A stretch of DNA of 64,000 nt from Bacillus sp. THAF10 (lineage in GTDB: Bacteria > Bacillota > Bacilli > Bacillales > Bacillaceae_I), in NCBI RefSeq assembly GCF_009363695.1, contig NZ_CP045403.1:2212001-2276000 (forward strand), written 5' to 3'. Under the pieces are notes generated by a model. The model saw only the letters and a program-made list of their open reading frames with translations, had not been told where the DNA came from and ran no database searches. The translations under genes were made by a program, and so were the position numbers. Shown piece after piece: positions 16,996-26,171 of the stretch. Within the stretch, counting starts at the first letter, position 1. The number at the start of each line of letters is the position of its first letter.

Positions 16996-17649
16996 TTATC
17001 CCACCCTCTTTTTCATTCGCTTTTTCCCTTCTCTACACATTTCTAAAAGAGGACAACTATCACATTGCGGGTTTTGTGCCTTGCAATGATATCTACCAAA
17101 AAAAATAAGCCGATGATGAGTTTCGGACCATTCTTCCTTAGGTATTTTTCTCATTAAGGTTTTCTCCACTTCTAAGACGCTGTCCTTCCACTTACAGATA
17201 CCCAGCCGTTTGCTAACTCTTTCCACATGGGTATCGACAGCAATTGCAGGTACGCCAAATGCTACGGATACGACCACATTGGCCGTTTTTCTCCCTACTC
17301 CCGGAAGCTTAACAAGTTCATCACGTTCTGTTGGTACTTCTCCTTCATAATCATCGAGCAATAGTTGACATAAGCTACGGATATTTTTCGCTTTATTTCG
17401 ATATAGGCCAATAGAGCGAATATCTTGCTGCAGCTCCTCAAGGGGTACAGCTAGATAGTCATGTGGGGTTTTGTATTTTTCAAAGAGGTTTTTGGTTACT
17501 TTATTTACAAGTGCATCGGTACATTGGGCAGATAGAGCAACCGCTATAACTAACTCAAAGGGGTTTTTATGATTTAACTCACAATGAGCATCTGGAAACA
17601 TATCCCCCATCGTATCAAGGACCTCTCGAATTTGATTCAAATTTAACAT
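16996..17649 (-). CDS. nth: Endonuclease III (DNA glycosylase/AP lyase)
   Basis: Base-excision repair enzyme that removes oxidised pyrimidines and nicks the abasic site. The helix-hairpin-helix is LPGVGRKTANVV (about residues 112-123) and contains the catalytic Lys. The catalytic Asp is in AVDTHVERV (about 140). The C-terminal [4Fe-4S] loop has the exact C-x6-C-x2-C-x5-C spacing starting at CKAQNPQC. Length 217 aa is typical. It sits between dnaD and ypoC with short gaps, the usual Bacillus operon. Confidence 0.97.
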   Translation of the reverse strand: MLNLNQIREVLDTMGDMFPDAHCELNHKNPFELVIAVALSAQCTDALVNKVTKNLFEKYKTPHDYLAVPLEELQQDIRSIGLYRNKAKNIRSLCQLLLDDYEGEVPTERDELVKLPGVGRKTANVVVSVAFGVPAIAVDTHVERVSKRLGICKWKDSVLEVEKTLMRKIPKEEWSETHHRLIFFGRYHCKAQNPQCDSCPLLEMCREGKKRMKKRVG

Positions 17650-17664
17650 ACTACACTCTCACCT

Positions 17665-18369
17665 CTAATCTAACCAGTTATAAAATGGTACCGTATTATT
17701 CCTTGTTTTACTTTGTGAAGCTTGTGGAGCTTGTTTTTGTTGATTTTTTCTAAATCTTTTTCCATATTCATCAGCTTGATTAATGGTCTTTATTCCATTC
17801 TTTTTCCATTCAAATAAGATGCGGTCAATATAGCGGAAATTAAGTTTTCCCGAAATGACTGCTTCTCTTAATGCAGCTTTTATGATGGTTGGATCATGGT
17901 GGTCTTGATCCATCCACATGCCTAATGTTTCACATTCGAATGGAGACAGTGGTCGTCCAAATTCCTGTTCAAATACAGAATAGAGGCTGGATTCTTGATT
18001 AGCTTGGGATTGTTCAGTTGTATGCTTTGACTCATTCATCATGAATGAAATCATTTTTTCCCATAAGGGTTGCAAGGAGTATCTTTCATATTTAATGGAG
18101 TACTCATCAATTTCATCACTGATGGAAACATATCCTTTTTGTAGCAAATGGCGGAGTATATCCATGCACTCTGTTGGTTCAATGGTCATTCTCTCTGCAA
18201 TTTCTGCAGGTGTTGGAAAAATGATGCCTTGTTCCACAAAGGAATGGACATGTAATAAGAGAAGAAACTCTTTTTCATTTAAACCTAATTTTACATAGTT
18301 CGTTAATAAATATTTTGGAATCGATAAATTGCCTTGTTCCATAAATTGCAAAAATTGCTCTTTTTTCAT
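17665..18369 (-). CDS. dnaD: DNA replication initiation protein DnaD
   Basis: Primosome protein that acts with DnaB and DnaI to load the replicative helicase. It has a winged-helix N-terminal domain (about residues 1-100, with IPKYLLTNYVKLGL) and a C-terminal DnaB2-type domain containing the FEQEFGRPLSPFECE and IDRILFEWKKNGI motifs. Length is about 234 aa. The start is ATG 18369 after GAGGTGTC; an ATG at 18384 overlaps that site. It heads the dnaD-nth-ypoC operon. Confidence 0.96.
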   Translation of the reverse strand: MKKEQFLQFMEQGNLSIPKYLLTNYVKLGLNEKEFLLLLHVHSFVEQGIIFPTPAEIAERMTIEPTECMDILRHLLQKGYVSISDEIDEYSIKYERYSLQPLWEKMISFMMNESKHTTEQSQANQESSLYSVFEQEFGRPLSPFECETLGMWMDQDHHDPTIIKAALREAVISGKLNFRYIDRILFEWKKNGIKTINQADEYGKRFRKNQQKQAPQASQSKTRNNTVPFYNWLD

Positions 18370-18426
18370 TGTGAGACACCTCATACATCAGTATATCAGA
18401 TTTATCTTGTTTCTACATCAGAGACC

Positions 18427-18463
18427 ATGAAAATAGCCACCCGCTTCTTTCTTGCGGGTGACT
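18427..18463 (-). terminator. Terminator downstream of asnS
   Basis: CACCCGC (18438-18444) pairs with GCGGGTG (18454-18460), followed by TATTTTC on the minus strand. It lies about 200 nt past the asnS stop, with an R1 repeat in between. Confidence 0.6.
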
Positions 18464-18492
18464 TTATTTTAAAATTAGCCCTGTTTTACACC

Positions 18493-18620
18493 GCTGTTGA
18501 TTTCCGCAAATGGCTCGCGTCCGCGGGGCCATTTGTAAGCCTCCTCAGCTACGCCTGTAGGGTCTCCAGTCAATCGCTTCATTCCCGCAGGAGTCTCCAC
18601 CTTTGCTACAATCAAGAGCT
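18493..18620. repeat. R1 intergenic repeat, copy 4
   Basis: Begins GCTGTTGATTTCCGC and ends AATCAAGAGCT. The core AGCCTCCTCAGCTACGCCTG matches copy 1. It lies in the asnS 3' region, before the terminator. Its downstream tail at 18634-18653 is identical to that of copy 3. Confidence 0.85.
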
Positions 18621-18665
18621 AGAAACATCTATTTATCAACATTCTTCTTTAACATAGCCTTAAAA

Positions 18666-19958
18666 TTAAGGATATAAGCGATTTAATAATCTTGGGAATG
18701 GAATGGCTTCTCGAACATGCTCAATTCCACTAATCCATGCCACTGTTCTTTCCAGGCCTAATCCAAAGCCAGAATGTGGGACAGAGCCATAACGGCGAAG
18801 CTCTAAGTACCAACCATAGCTTTCTGGGTCAAGATTGTGTTCTTTTAGACGTTCTTCCAAGAGTTTATAGTCGTGAATACGCTCAGAACCACCAATAATT
18901 TCACCATAGCCCTCTGGAGCGATAAGGTCAGCACAAAGCACTACATCATCGCGTTCTGGGTGAGGCTGCATATAAAACGGCTTAATTCCAACTGGATAAT
19001 GTGTTATGAACACAGGCTTATCAAAGCTTTCTGCAATAGCTGTTTCATGAGGAGCACCAAAATCATCTCCCCACTCAATGTCATCAAAGCCTTTTTCTTT
19101 TAGGAATGTAATGGCATCATCGTAGCTAATTCTAGGGAATGGTGCTTGAATTTTTTCAAGCTTTGCTACATCTCGCTCTAGAATTCCTAATTCTAATTTA
19201 CAGTTCTTCAATACGGATTGCACAATGTATGAAACATATTCTTCTTGAACCACTAAGTTGTCTTCAAATTCATAAAAAGCCATCTCCGGCTCAATCATCC
19301 AAAATTCAATTAAATGCCTTCTTGTTTTAGACTTTTCGGCACGGAAAGTTGGACCAAAAGAAAAAACTTTTCCTAATGCCATCGCAGCGGCTTCCATGTA
19401 AAGCTGTCCGCTTTGAGAAAGATAGGCATCTTCATCAAAGTATTTAGTTGCAAAAAGCTCAGAAGTACCTTCAGGCGCACTTCCTGTTAAAATTGGAGGA
19501 TCCACCTTTGAGAAACCATTTTCATTAAAGTATTCGTAAGTTGCTCGAATTACTTCATTTCTAATTTTCATGATAGCATGTTGCTTCTTGGATCGTAACC
19601 ATAAATGTCTGTTATCCATTAAGAATTCTGTACCATGGTTCTTTGGTGTGATTGGATATTCCACTGCTTCATGAATGATTTCCAGTCCTGTTACACCTAA
19701 TTCGTACCCAAAAGGTGATCTTTCATCCTCACGTACCACACCTGTTACATAAACAGATGTTTCTTGTGTGACTGCTTTCGCTGCTTGAAACACAGCTTCA
19801 TCCACTTCAGCCTTCACCACTACCCCTTGAATAAAACCTGAGCCATCACGTAATTGTAAAAAGGCTATCTTTCCACTTGAACGTTTGTTAGCAATCCATG
19901 CACCAATGGTCACGTGCTCGCCAACAAATTTATGTACTTCTGAAATCGTTGTTTTCAC
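18666..19958 (-). CDS. asnS: Asparaginyl-tRNA synthetase
   Basis: Class IIb aminoacyl-tRNA synthetase charging tRNA-Asn. The N-terminal OB-fold anticodon domain spans about residues 10-105 ([20 protein letters not shown]). Class II motif 2 is [11 protein letters not shown] and motif 3 is [13 protein letters not shown]. Length 430 aa matches Bacillus AsnS. The start is a GTG at 19958 after GGAGGGAA. It lies between dnaD and aspB, as in B. subtilis. I see no T-box in its short leader. Confidence 0.97.
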   Translation of the reverse strand: MKTTISEVHKFVGEHVTIGAWIANKRSSGKIAFLQLRDGSGFIQGVVVKAEVDEAVFQAAKAVTQETSVYVTGVVREDERSPFGYELGVTGLEIIHEAVEYPITPKNHGTEFLMDNRHLWLRSKKQHAIMKIRNEVIRATYEYFNENGFSKVDPPILTGSAPEGTSELFATKYFDEDAYLSQSGQLYMEAAAMALGKVFSFGPTFRAEKSKTRRHLIEFWMIEPEMAFYEFEDNLVVQEEYVSYIVQSVLKNCKLELGILERDVAKLEKIQAPFPRISYDDAITFLKEKGFDDIEWGDDFGAPHETAIAESFDKPVFITHYPVGIKPFYMQPHPERDDVVLCADLIAPEGYGEIIGGSERIHDYKLLEERLKEHNLDPESYGWYLELRRYGSVPHSGFGLGLERTVAWISGIEHVREAIPFPRLLNRLYP

Positions 19959-20065
19959 TACTTTATTCCCTCCAACATTATTCTAATCGTTATATAAGAC
20001 ACCATCTTATGTACATAACAACTATTATACAAGCCTGATTAATGGTAAGCAAACACTTTTCTAAA

Positions 20066-20101
20066 GATAGAATTGCCCTTGTGCCTATCACAAGGGCAAT
20101 T
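20066..20101 (-). terminator. Terminator of aspB
   Basis: A perfect 13-bp stem AATTGCCCTTGTG/CACAAGGGCAATT (20071-20083, 20089-20101), starting 6 nt past the stop codon. The following tract is CTATCTTT. Confidence 0.8.
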
Positions 20102-20107
20102 GTTATA

Positions 20108-21295
20108 TTATTTGGTAACTACTTTAGCCATATAATTTTGAATGCGATCAACTGCTTTTTCAAGTAAATCTAAACTCGTTGCATAGGACAGTCTAACATA
20201 GTCATTTGCACCAAAGCCGGAACCAGGAACAAGTGCCACTTTTTCTTCTTCCAGTAACGCTTTTACAAAGCTGTCAACATCTTGGAAGCCAGCCATTTTT
20301 GCTGCTTCTATCGCTTTAGGGAAAAGATAGAAGGCACCTTGAGGCTTTAAGCAACGGAAACCAGGGATACGATTTAGCTTTTCAAAGATGATATTTAATC
20401 GTTCTTCAAACGCTTGTCTCATCATTTCTACATCGTCTTGTGGTCCTTGATATGCTGCAATGGTCGCATATTGGGAGATGGAAGTTGGGTTGGAGGTACT
20501 ATGACTAGCAAGATTCGTCATCGCACTAATAATTTTTTGGTTCCCAACCGCATAACCAATTCTCCATCCTGTCATGGAATGTGATTTTGAAACTCCATTA
20601 ATGATGATGGTTTGTTCCTTTAACTCAGGAGAAAGTTCCGCAATCGACACATGCTTGTTTCCATCATAAAGTAGCTTTTCATAAATTTCGTCTGATACAA
20701 TTAGGATATCATGCTCTAAGCAAACTTTTCCGATTTCCTCTAGTTCATCTCTTGTATAAATCATTCCAGTAGGATTACTTGGTGAGTTTAAAATCAGTGC
20801 TTTTGTTTTGGATGTGATCGTTTGCTTCAATTGTTCTGGGGTTATTTTAAAATGATTTGTCTCTTTCCCTTCTACATAAACAGGTGTTCCTTCAGCAAGC
20901 TTAACTTGCTCAGGATAGCTTACCCAATATGGTGTGGGAATGATGACCTCATCGCCTTCATCCAATAGCACTTGAAATAAGGTATACAGTGCATGTTTGG
21001 CCCCAATGCATACGATAACCTCATTTGGCTTATAGGAAATTCCTTGATCTGTTTCAAGCTTTTTCATGATTTCCTTCTTTAATGCAGGAAGCCCGCCAGA
21101 TGGAGTGTACTTTGTGTATCCTTTCTCCATTGCTTCCTTTGCAGCATGTAGAATATGTGCGGGTGTATTAAAGTCAGGTTCTCCAGCACCTAAGCCGATA
21201 ACATCATGTCCTGCATCCTTTAATTCTTTTGCTTTAGCTGTAATTTCCAATGTGGTGGATGGTGATAAAGTTGATACTCTTTTGGCTAATTTCAT
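20108..21295 (-). CDS. aspB: Aspartate aminotransferase, class I PLP enzyme
   Basis: Makes aspartate from oxaloacetate and glutamate. The PLP-binding lysine is in NGVSKSHSMTGWRIGYA (about residue 234). Other class I-alpha signatures are NSPSNPTG and the C-terminal RLSYATS. Length 395 aa is as expected. The start is ATG 21295, 7 nt after GCAGGAGG; the longer frame to 21316 is not needed. It is last in the ypmA-ypmB-aspB operon. Confidence 0.95.
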   Translation of the reverse strand: MKLAKRVSTLSPSTTLEITAKAKELKDAGHDVIGLGAGEPDFNTPAHILHAAKEAMEKGYTKYTPSGGLPALKKEIMKKLETDQGISYKPNEVIVCIGAKHALYTLFQVLLDEGDEVIIPTPYWVSYPEQVKLAEGTPVYVEGKETNHFKITPEQLKQTITSKTKALILNSPSNPTGMIYTRDELEEIGKVCLEHDILIVSDEIYEKLLYDGNKHVSIAELSPELKEQTIIINGVSKSHSMTGWRIGYAVGNQKIISAMTNLASHSTSNPTSISQYATIAAYQGPQDDVEMMRQAFEERLNIIFEKLNRIPGFRCLKPQGAFYLFPKAIEAAKMAGFQDVDSFVKALLEEEKVALVPGSGFGANDYVRLSYATSLDLLEKAVDRIQNYMAKVVTK

Positions 21296-21315
21296 TGTTT
21301 TTCCTCCTGCTACCA

Positions 21316-21789
21316 TTAAAAAATAATGCGTTGAAAATATTCTCCATTTTCATACTTAATATAGTAAAGGTTATATTGGTTTTGTGTATCCTTAAATTTT
21401 ATCTCCCACAATGGCGTATTCTTCTCCATCGCCAATGTAATGGAAATTATTTCTTGTGGATCTCTGTCTGTTTCGAGATAGTTTAATACCTCTTCTTTTG
21501 CAATACCATTTTTCTCTAACGCAGCATGAACGACTTTCTGCTTATCATTTACCCATACTATAACGCTCTCTCCATCGCTGTTGGTGCCTTGTATAATGGT
21601 GTATGCTTTTGTTCCATTATATGTCGATATTTCTTCCACTGATTGCAAATTCGCTTCCTGCATAGCTATTTTCTCCGCCTTTTCTTTTGCTTCTTTGATT
21701 GGAGACATGGCAGTAAAATAAACGGAAGAAAATTGCCAAATCAAAAGAATAACGATGCAGATACTACTGATAATAATCCAATTTTTCAT
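21316..21789 (-). CDS. ypmB: YpmB, membrane-anchored DUF5590 protein
   Basis: A 157-aa protein with one N-terminal transmembrane helix (IISSICIVILLIWQF) and an extracytoplasmic domain related to PepSY-like folds. The body contains TYNGTKAYTIIQGTNSDGES and ends WEIKFKDTQNQYNLYYIKY, typical of YpmB. Function is unknown. It lies 20 nt upstream of aspB and 11 nt downstream of ypmA. Confidence 0.88.
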   Translation of the reverse strand: MKNWIIISSICIVILLIWQFSSVYFTAMSPIKEAKEKAEKIAMQEANLQSVEEISTYNGTKAYTIIQGTNSDGESVIVWVNDKQKVVHAALEKNGIAKEEVLNYLETDRDPQEIISITLAMEKNTPLWEIKFKDTQNQYNLYYIKYENGEYFQRIIF

Positions 21790-21800
21790 TTCATCACTCT

Positions 21801-21971
21801 TTATGTACGATATATTGTTAAAATTGCTTTATTTTGATCGTTTTGATCAAGGGCAAGTCCAAACATCAAATTTTCTCTTTTTAACGTTCTGTTCAGTGTG
21901 TCTACTACTTTGTATAGATCTGGTGAATTTTCCACTGTAACGGTTGAAAGTACCTCTATTTTGCTTTCCAT
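21801..21971 (-). CDS. ypmA: YpmA, DUF4264 small protein
   Basis: A 56-codon gene read from the minus strand. The product begins MESKIEVLSTVTVENSPDLY and ends QNKAILTIYRT, essentially the B. subtilis YpmA pattern, with the LNRTLKRENLMFGLAL centre. CAGGAGGAT lies 7 nt before the ATG. It is first of ypmA-ypmB-aspB. Cytosolic; function unknown. Confidence 0.9.
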   Translation of the reverse strand: MESKIEVLSTVTVENSPDLYKVVDTLNRTLKRENLMFGLALDQNDQNKAILTIYRT

Positions 21972-22164
21972 CCCAAAATCCTCCTGCGTTCAAACAATTT
22001 TTGTTACTCATATAGATGGCTCCTGATGGTTAAAATACTATTACTGAATCATCTATAGTGTTCAAACACATTATAACAATAATTGTTCAGTTTCGTACAA
22101 CGATGTACGTGAAAGTATAAAATTTACTTCTATCCCACACCAAACTTGATGGTGAATCTTCTTT

Positions 22165-24747
22165 TTAGGAAGACTCACCCTTTTTTTTTCTCCAATTTGC
22201 TATGAAGGAATAAAAGTTACCCTTTCTTACAATATAATTTGGGATTGCGTGCATAAAACTGACTCCATACCGTTTTTCCACAATTCTTCTGTCGAAAATA
22301 TAAATGTTTTTTCCTACTTTGCCTTCTAAAAAGGAAAAAATCATCCGCTTGAATCGGAGTACAGCAATCGGTAAGGAAACAGCGGCAAATGAATTTTTTC
22401 CCTGATTTTCAGCAAGTTGCATTTTCGCGACCATTATAGGATCTTCTAATGCCGTAAACGGAAGACGCATTATAACAAGCGTATCTACTTGTTCTTCTAG
22501 GTGTGGAGAGGCCTCTAAAAAACTGTTTGTAACAAGAATAATGGCTTCTTCAAAGCTTGCCGCTGTTTTCCACACTTTTTGCTTGCTTCCATTTACATTG
22601 TTTTGGCTAATAATCATGGTATTTTCCGTATCAGGAAGCGACCTTAACTCTTGATAAACATTGTTTAGCATTTCTGTGGAGGAAAAACAAACGAGCACCC
22701 TTCCTCCTATATTATTTAATAATTCCAGTATTTGATGGGCTGAGGTTTGAATATATTGATCATTTTTGTCTTTAGATAAAATAGGCATATCAGTTGGAAT
22801 GTAAATGTCAATAAGGTCATTAGTTGCAGGATGCTGCACCTCTTTTGGATAAAAATCAGTTAACCCGAGCTCCTCTACCATAAAGGAAAAATCGTCATCT
22901 ACACTCATTGCTGGTGAAATAAATACCACACTTGCAGCTTGTTGATAAAATTTCTCCGCCAAAAACTCCCCTATTCCAAGCGGACGCTCGTAAATCGTCA
23001 CAGAGTTTCTTGCACCTTTTGTGTATACATCAAACCATGCATGCTTGTCTGTATTTTCTTCATAGAGAAGTGAATAGAAGGTATCCCTCCAATTCATCAA
23101 TACATAGGCTTCCTCAGAATAGGAGTTCTGATAAAGATGCACCACATCTGTTAATTTCATTATCAGCCTTTGTCCTGATTCAAGGACGGCAAACCAACTT
23201 GGATTATTTTCATTTCGAACAGAATACGAATAATAAGCTTTTGGCCTGTTCTTATTGGATCTAGAAAGGGTGTAGCTTCTAATTAGCCGGAAGACCTCAT
23301 CTAATTCCTCTTTTGCCTCGGCAACGGCCATGCCATCTGGGAATTTAGTAAGCGCAAAATAAAGATCAAGGTAGCTTACTTCTTTTCCAAGAAATCTGCT
23401 AACGTGCTGATGAAAGGCATGTGCCTGATCCACAAGAAAGTGGTCAACGCCTAAAAATAAATCTCTTTCGTTTATTTCCTGTGCCAAAAAGGAGTGTGTG
23501 GTTAGAACGATTTTTGCGGATTGAGAATGAGCTTTTGCTTTTTTATAATAGCAAAATTCTAAATCGTTCACCTCTGCCTCTGATTCTCCTTCTAATGTGC
23601 AATTAATCGAATCCCAAATGAGTTTTCCTCCTGAGGACAAGGATAGTTCTTGAAGGTCTCCTGTTTCAGTTTCTGTGAGCCAAACAAGTATTTGGGCTTT
23701 CGTAAGTACTGCATCATAACTATCCTCTTGCTCGTTCATCAATTTTAAAAATCTTGGCAAGGATAAATACTGATGTGCTTCATTAATTTCTGCAAAAGTA
23801 TCTGCATGAACTGCCACTTTGTTTCGTAGACTTTTCGCTAATGTTTTGCAAGCAGCGGCTGTAGAGGAACTAATCACTACTTTTTTCCCACTTTGTAAAG
23901 CAAAGCTTAATGCACCTTGGCAATAGGCAGTCCATGTGTTTTGTTTAGGTGAGAGCTCAATAACGCCGTGCTGACGAGATTCTAATAAGCTTTTCACCTC
24001 TTCTATGCATGCATGTAATTGATCATCTAATACTTCGGTTTCGCTTATGTTTTCTTCATTTTCAAAGGTCTGTCTTTTTTGTGAAGAGGAAGTCTTTTTT
24101 ACAAGGATTTTTCCTTTGTAAGAAAGAAAATCTCCTTCTATAGAATTATTATTGTCTTCTTGAAACAATAAATATATATCACTTTTCATACTGTATAACA
24201 GAGTGTGCAGTTGAGATACCGTTTTTTTCGGCAATACGTTAATCTTATCAATCAGCTTCAGAAAAATGTGTGCAGTAGCCTCTGCATCACTATCTGCACG
24301 ATGAGGGCTAGAATGCTTTAATTGAAAAAAGCTTGATAAGTCCGAGAGTTTGTAGCGCTTTTGTGTCGGTAGAAGAATTCGCGCCAATTCTACCGTATCA
24401 TATGTATTTCCTTTAAAGGCTGGGTAGCCGTTGGAGACAAGTTCTGCTTGAAGAAAGGATAAGTCAAAAGGAACGTTATGTGCAACAAGTGACGCTCCAT
24501 CAAGCATTTCCCAAACTAAAGGGGCAATTTCATGAAAGGATGGAGCCTGATTTACCATCTCCTGGTTTATATTTGTTAATTGCTCTATAAATGGAGGAAT
24601 GGTACATCCAGGGTTAATAAAACTAGATAAACGCTCAATAATTTCCCCACCTTCAATTAAAACAGCGCCAATTTGTATAATTTTATCATTTTTTTTCGGA
24701 GAATTACCTGTGGTTTCCAAATCTAATACAACAAATCGCTGCTTCAT
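22165..24747 (-). CDS. dinG: DinG-type exonuclease with degenerate helicase motifs
   Basis: In Bacillus, DinG fuses a DEDDh 3'-5' exonuclease to an XPD-like helicase. Here the exonuclease looks intact: VVLDLETTGN (about residue 8), HNVPFDLSF (about 93) and HRADSDAEA (about 150, giving His-x4-Asp). The helicase part keeps the family outline (for example DAVLTKAQILVWLTETETGD) but not its catalytic motifs. The Walker A region reads ELSPKQNTW (about 260-270), the DEAH box reads VDQAH (Asp440), and motif VI reads LRFKRMIFSFLE instead of a QGxGRLxR-type string. Length is 860 aa. The start is ATG 24747 after GAGGTGGAG. The reading frame is fully open. Confidence 0.9.
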   Translation of the reverse strand: MKQRFVVLDLETTGNSPKKNDKIIQIGAVLIEGGEIIERLSSFINPGCTIPPFIEQLTNINQEMVNQAPSFHEIAPLVWEMLDGASLVAHNVPFDLSFLQAELVSNGYPAFKGNTYDTVELARILLPTQKRYKLSDLSSFFQLKHSSPHRADSDAEATAHIFLKLIDKINVLPKKTVSQLHTLLYSMKSDIYLLFQEDNNNSIEGDFLSYKGKILVKKTSSSQKRQTFENEENISETEVLDDQLHACIEEVKSLLESRQHGVIELSPKQNTWTAYCQGALSFALQSGKKVVISSSTAAACKTLAKSLRNKVAVHADTFAEINEAHQYLSLPRFLKLMNEQEDSYDAVLTKAQILVWLTETETGDLQELSLSSGGKLIWDSINCTLEGESEAEVNDLEFCYYKKAKAHSQSAKIVLTTHSFLAQEINERDLFLGVDHFLVDQAHAFHQHVSRFLGKEVSYLDLYFALTKFPDGMAVAEAKEELDEVFRLIRSYTLSRSNKNRPKAYYSYSVRNENNPSWFAVLESGQRLIMKLTDVVHLYQNSYSEEAYVLMNWRDTFYSLLYEENTDKHAWFDVYTKGARNSVTIYERPLGIGEFLAEKFYQQAASVVFISPAMSVDDDFSFMVEELGLTDFYPKEVQHPATNDLIDIYIPTDMPILSKDKNDQYIQTSAHQILELLNNIGGRVLVCFSSTEMLNNVYQELRSLPDTENTMIISQNNVNGSKQKVWKTAASFEEAIILVTNSFLEASPHLEEQVDTLVIMRLPFTALEDPIMVAKMQLAENQGKNSFAAVSLPIAVLRFKRMIFSFLEGKVGKNIYIFDRRIVEKRYGVSFMHAIPNYIVRKGNFYSFIANWRKKKGESS

Positions 24748-24865
24748 GAAGCTCCACCTCATTATTTCTTTGTAGCTTATACTAAGGTATCACAACCTAC
24801 TTTGTAAAAAAAGCATCAAATCTTTTCAAGTAATATTGTTCCTCCTTATATTTTCCAAAACAAAA

Positions 24866-24900
24866 AAGAAAAACCCCTTTCTGCCTGTGATAGAAAGGGG
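24866..24900 (-). terminator. Terminator of panBCD
   Basis: CCCCTTTC (24874-24881) pairs with GAAAGGGG (24893-24900), followed on the minus strand by TTTTTCTTTTTTG. It is 7 nt past the panD stop. Confidence 0.9.
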
Positions 24901-24907
24901 ATGGTTA

Positions 24908-25291
24908 TTACTTTATGGTAGCAGCCGGTTCTGTTCCCAGCATCTCCACAATTTCGTTTTGTTCGTTCATCACTGCGACTTTCGGTTGATGCGACGCTAT
25001 TTTTTCCTCCGCCATCATGGCATATGAAATGACAATAATAACATCACCTGGCTGAACTAATCTAGCAGCAGCTCCATTTAGGCAAAATTCTTTTTTGCCT
25101 CTTTCCCCTGGAATAATGTACGTCTCAAAACGGGCGCCATTATTGTTATTGACAATTGCCACCTTTTCATTGGCAACCATACCTACCTTATCTAGAATAT
25201 CCTCATCTATTGTGATGCTTCCTACATAATTTAGGTTAGATTCTGTCACTCGTGCACGGTGTATTTTTGCATTCATTAATGTTCTGAACAT
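24908..25291 (-). CDS. panD: Aspartate 1-decarboxylase
   Basis: Pyruvoyl enzyme making beta-alanine for pantothenate and CoA. Self-cleavage occurs at Gly24-Ser25, seen here in YVGSIT. Lys9 and the [11 protein letters not shown] start are conserved. The [12 protein letters not shown] loop is also typical. Length 127 aa is standard. AAGGGGAGA precedes the ATG. It is last in panB-panC-panD, 15 nt after panC. Confidence 0.97.
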   Translation of the reverse strand: MFRTLMNAKIHRARVTESNLNYVGSITIDEDILDKVGMVANEKVAIVNNNNGARFETYIIPGERGKKEFCLNGAAARLVQPGDVIIVISYAMMAEEKIASHQPKVAVMNEQNEIVEMLGTEPAATIK

Positions 25292-25306
25292 ACTATCTTC
25301 TCCCCT

Positions 25307-26170
25307 TTATTGCTTGGTCTCTGTTGGATGGAATACAATATTATCAATTAACCTTGCTTTTGAAAATTTTGCAGCAATGGCAATAATGATGTCTGTATGT
25401 TGATTAAGGTTTTCCATTTTCTCCAAGGCAGGATAAGCATAAATCTCCACGTATTCCATTTCTGCTGAGGTGTGTTGTTGTATAGAATCTCTAACATAAG
25501 CTTTTATATCTTCCTGTTTCTTTCCTGACACCATCATTTCTTTTGCTATGGTTAATGCGTGATAAAGGCGGCTTGCTTCCTGACGTTCATTTGAACGCAA
25601 ATAGACATTTCGTGAACTTTTCGCAAGCCCGTCCTTTTCTCTTATCGTAGCTACTCTAATGATTTCTACATCTAGATGATAATCATTTACTAGCCCTTCA
25701 ATGACGGCTACCTGTTGAGCATCCTTCATGCCAAAATAAGCGTAATGCGGCTGTACGATTTGAAACAGTTTCATCACCACTGTAGCAACACCATCAAAAT
25801 GGCCCGGTCGGTGCTTCCCACATAAAACATCCACTCTTTTTTCCACTTTAATAACAGTCGTTCTATCCCCAGGATACATCTCATCAATTGATGGGTAAAA
25901 GAGGAAATCTACGCCTAATTTTTCAGCAATATGTTCATCACGCTCAAAGTCCCGAGGATAGGCATCAAAATCTTCGTTCGGACCAAATTGTAAAGGGTTG
26001 ACGAAAATACTGAGCACGACAATATCATTTGTCTCTCTTGCTTGTTTTAGCAATTCCTGATGCCCTTCATGTAAAAACCCCATTGTTGGAACAAAGCCGA
26101 TCTTTTTACCATTTCTTTTTTCTGTTTTGCTTACATTTTGCATTTCTGTAATCGTGTTAATTACTTTCAC
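25307..26170 (-). CDS. panC: Pantothenate synthetase
   Basis: ATP-dependent ligation of pantoate with beta-alanine. The nucleotidyltransferase HIGH-type motif is MGFLHEGHQELL (about residue 30-41). FVNPLQFGPNEDFDAYPR and GMKDAQQVAVI are further family blocks, and KSSRNVYL is the KMSKS-like element. Length 287 aa is usual. The start is a GTG at 26170, one base after the panB stop, with GGGGGAGC upstream, so translation is coupled to panB. Confidence 0.97.
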   Translation of the reverse strand: MKVINTITEMQNVSKTEKRNGKKIGFVPTMGFLHEGHQELLKQARETNDIVVLSIFVNPLQFGPNEDFDAYPRDFERDEHIAEKLGVDFLFYPSIDEMYPGDRTTVIKVEKRVDVLCGKHRPGHFDGVATVVMKLFQIVQPHYAYFGMKDAQQVAVIEGLVNDYHLDVEIIRVATIREKDGLAKSSRNVYLRSNERQEASRLYHALTIAKEMMVSGKKQEDIKAYVRDSIQQHTSAEMEYVEIYAYPALEKMENLNQHTDIIIAIAAKFSKARLIDNIVFHPTETKQ

Positions 26171-26171
26171 T

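Noticed and set aside
19959..20107. T-box riboswitch upstream of asnS
   Set aside because: The leader is too short, and no T-box sequence or specifier stem is visible; the hairpin there is the aspB terminator.
22165..24747. dinG as a pseudogene
   Set aside because: The frame is uninterrupted over 860 codons, has a good ribosome-binding site and keeps conserved blocks on both sides of the lost motifs; a functional nuclease is more likely.
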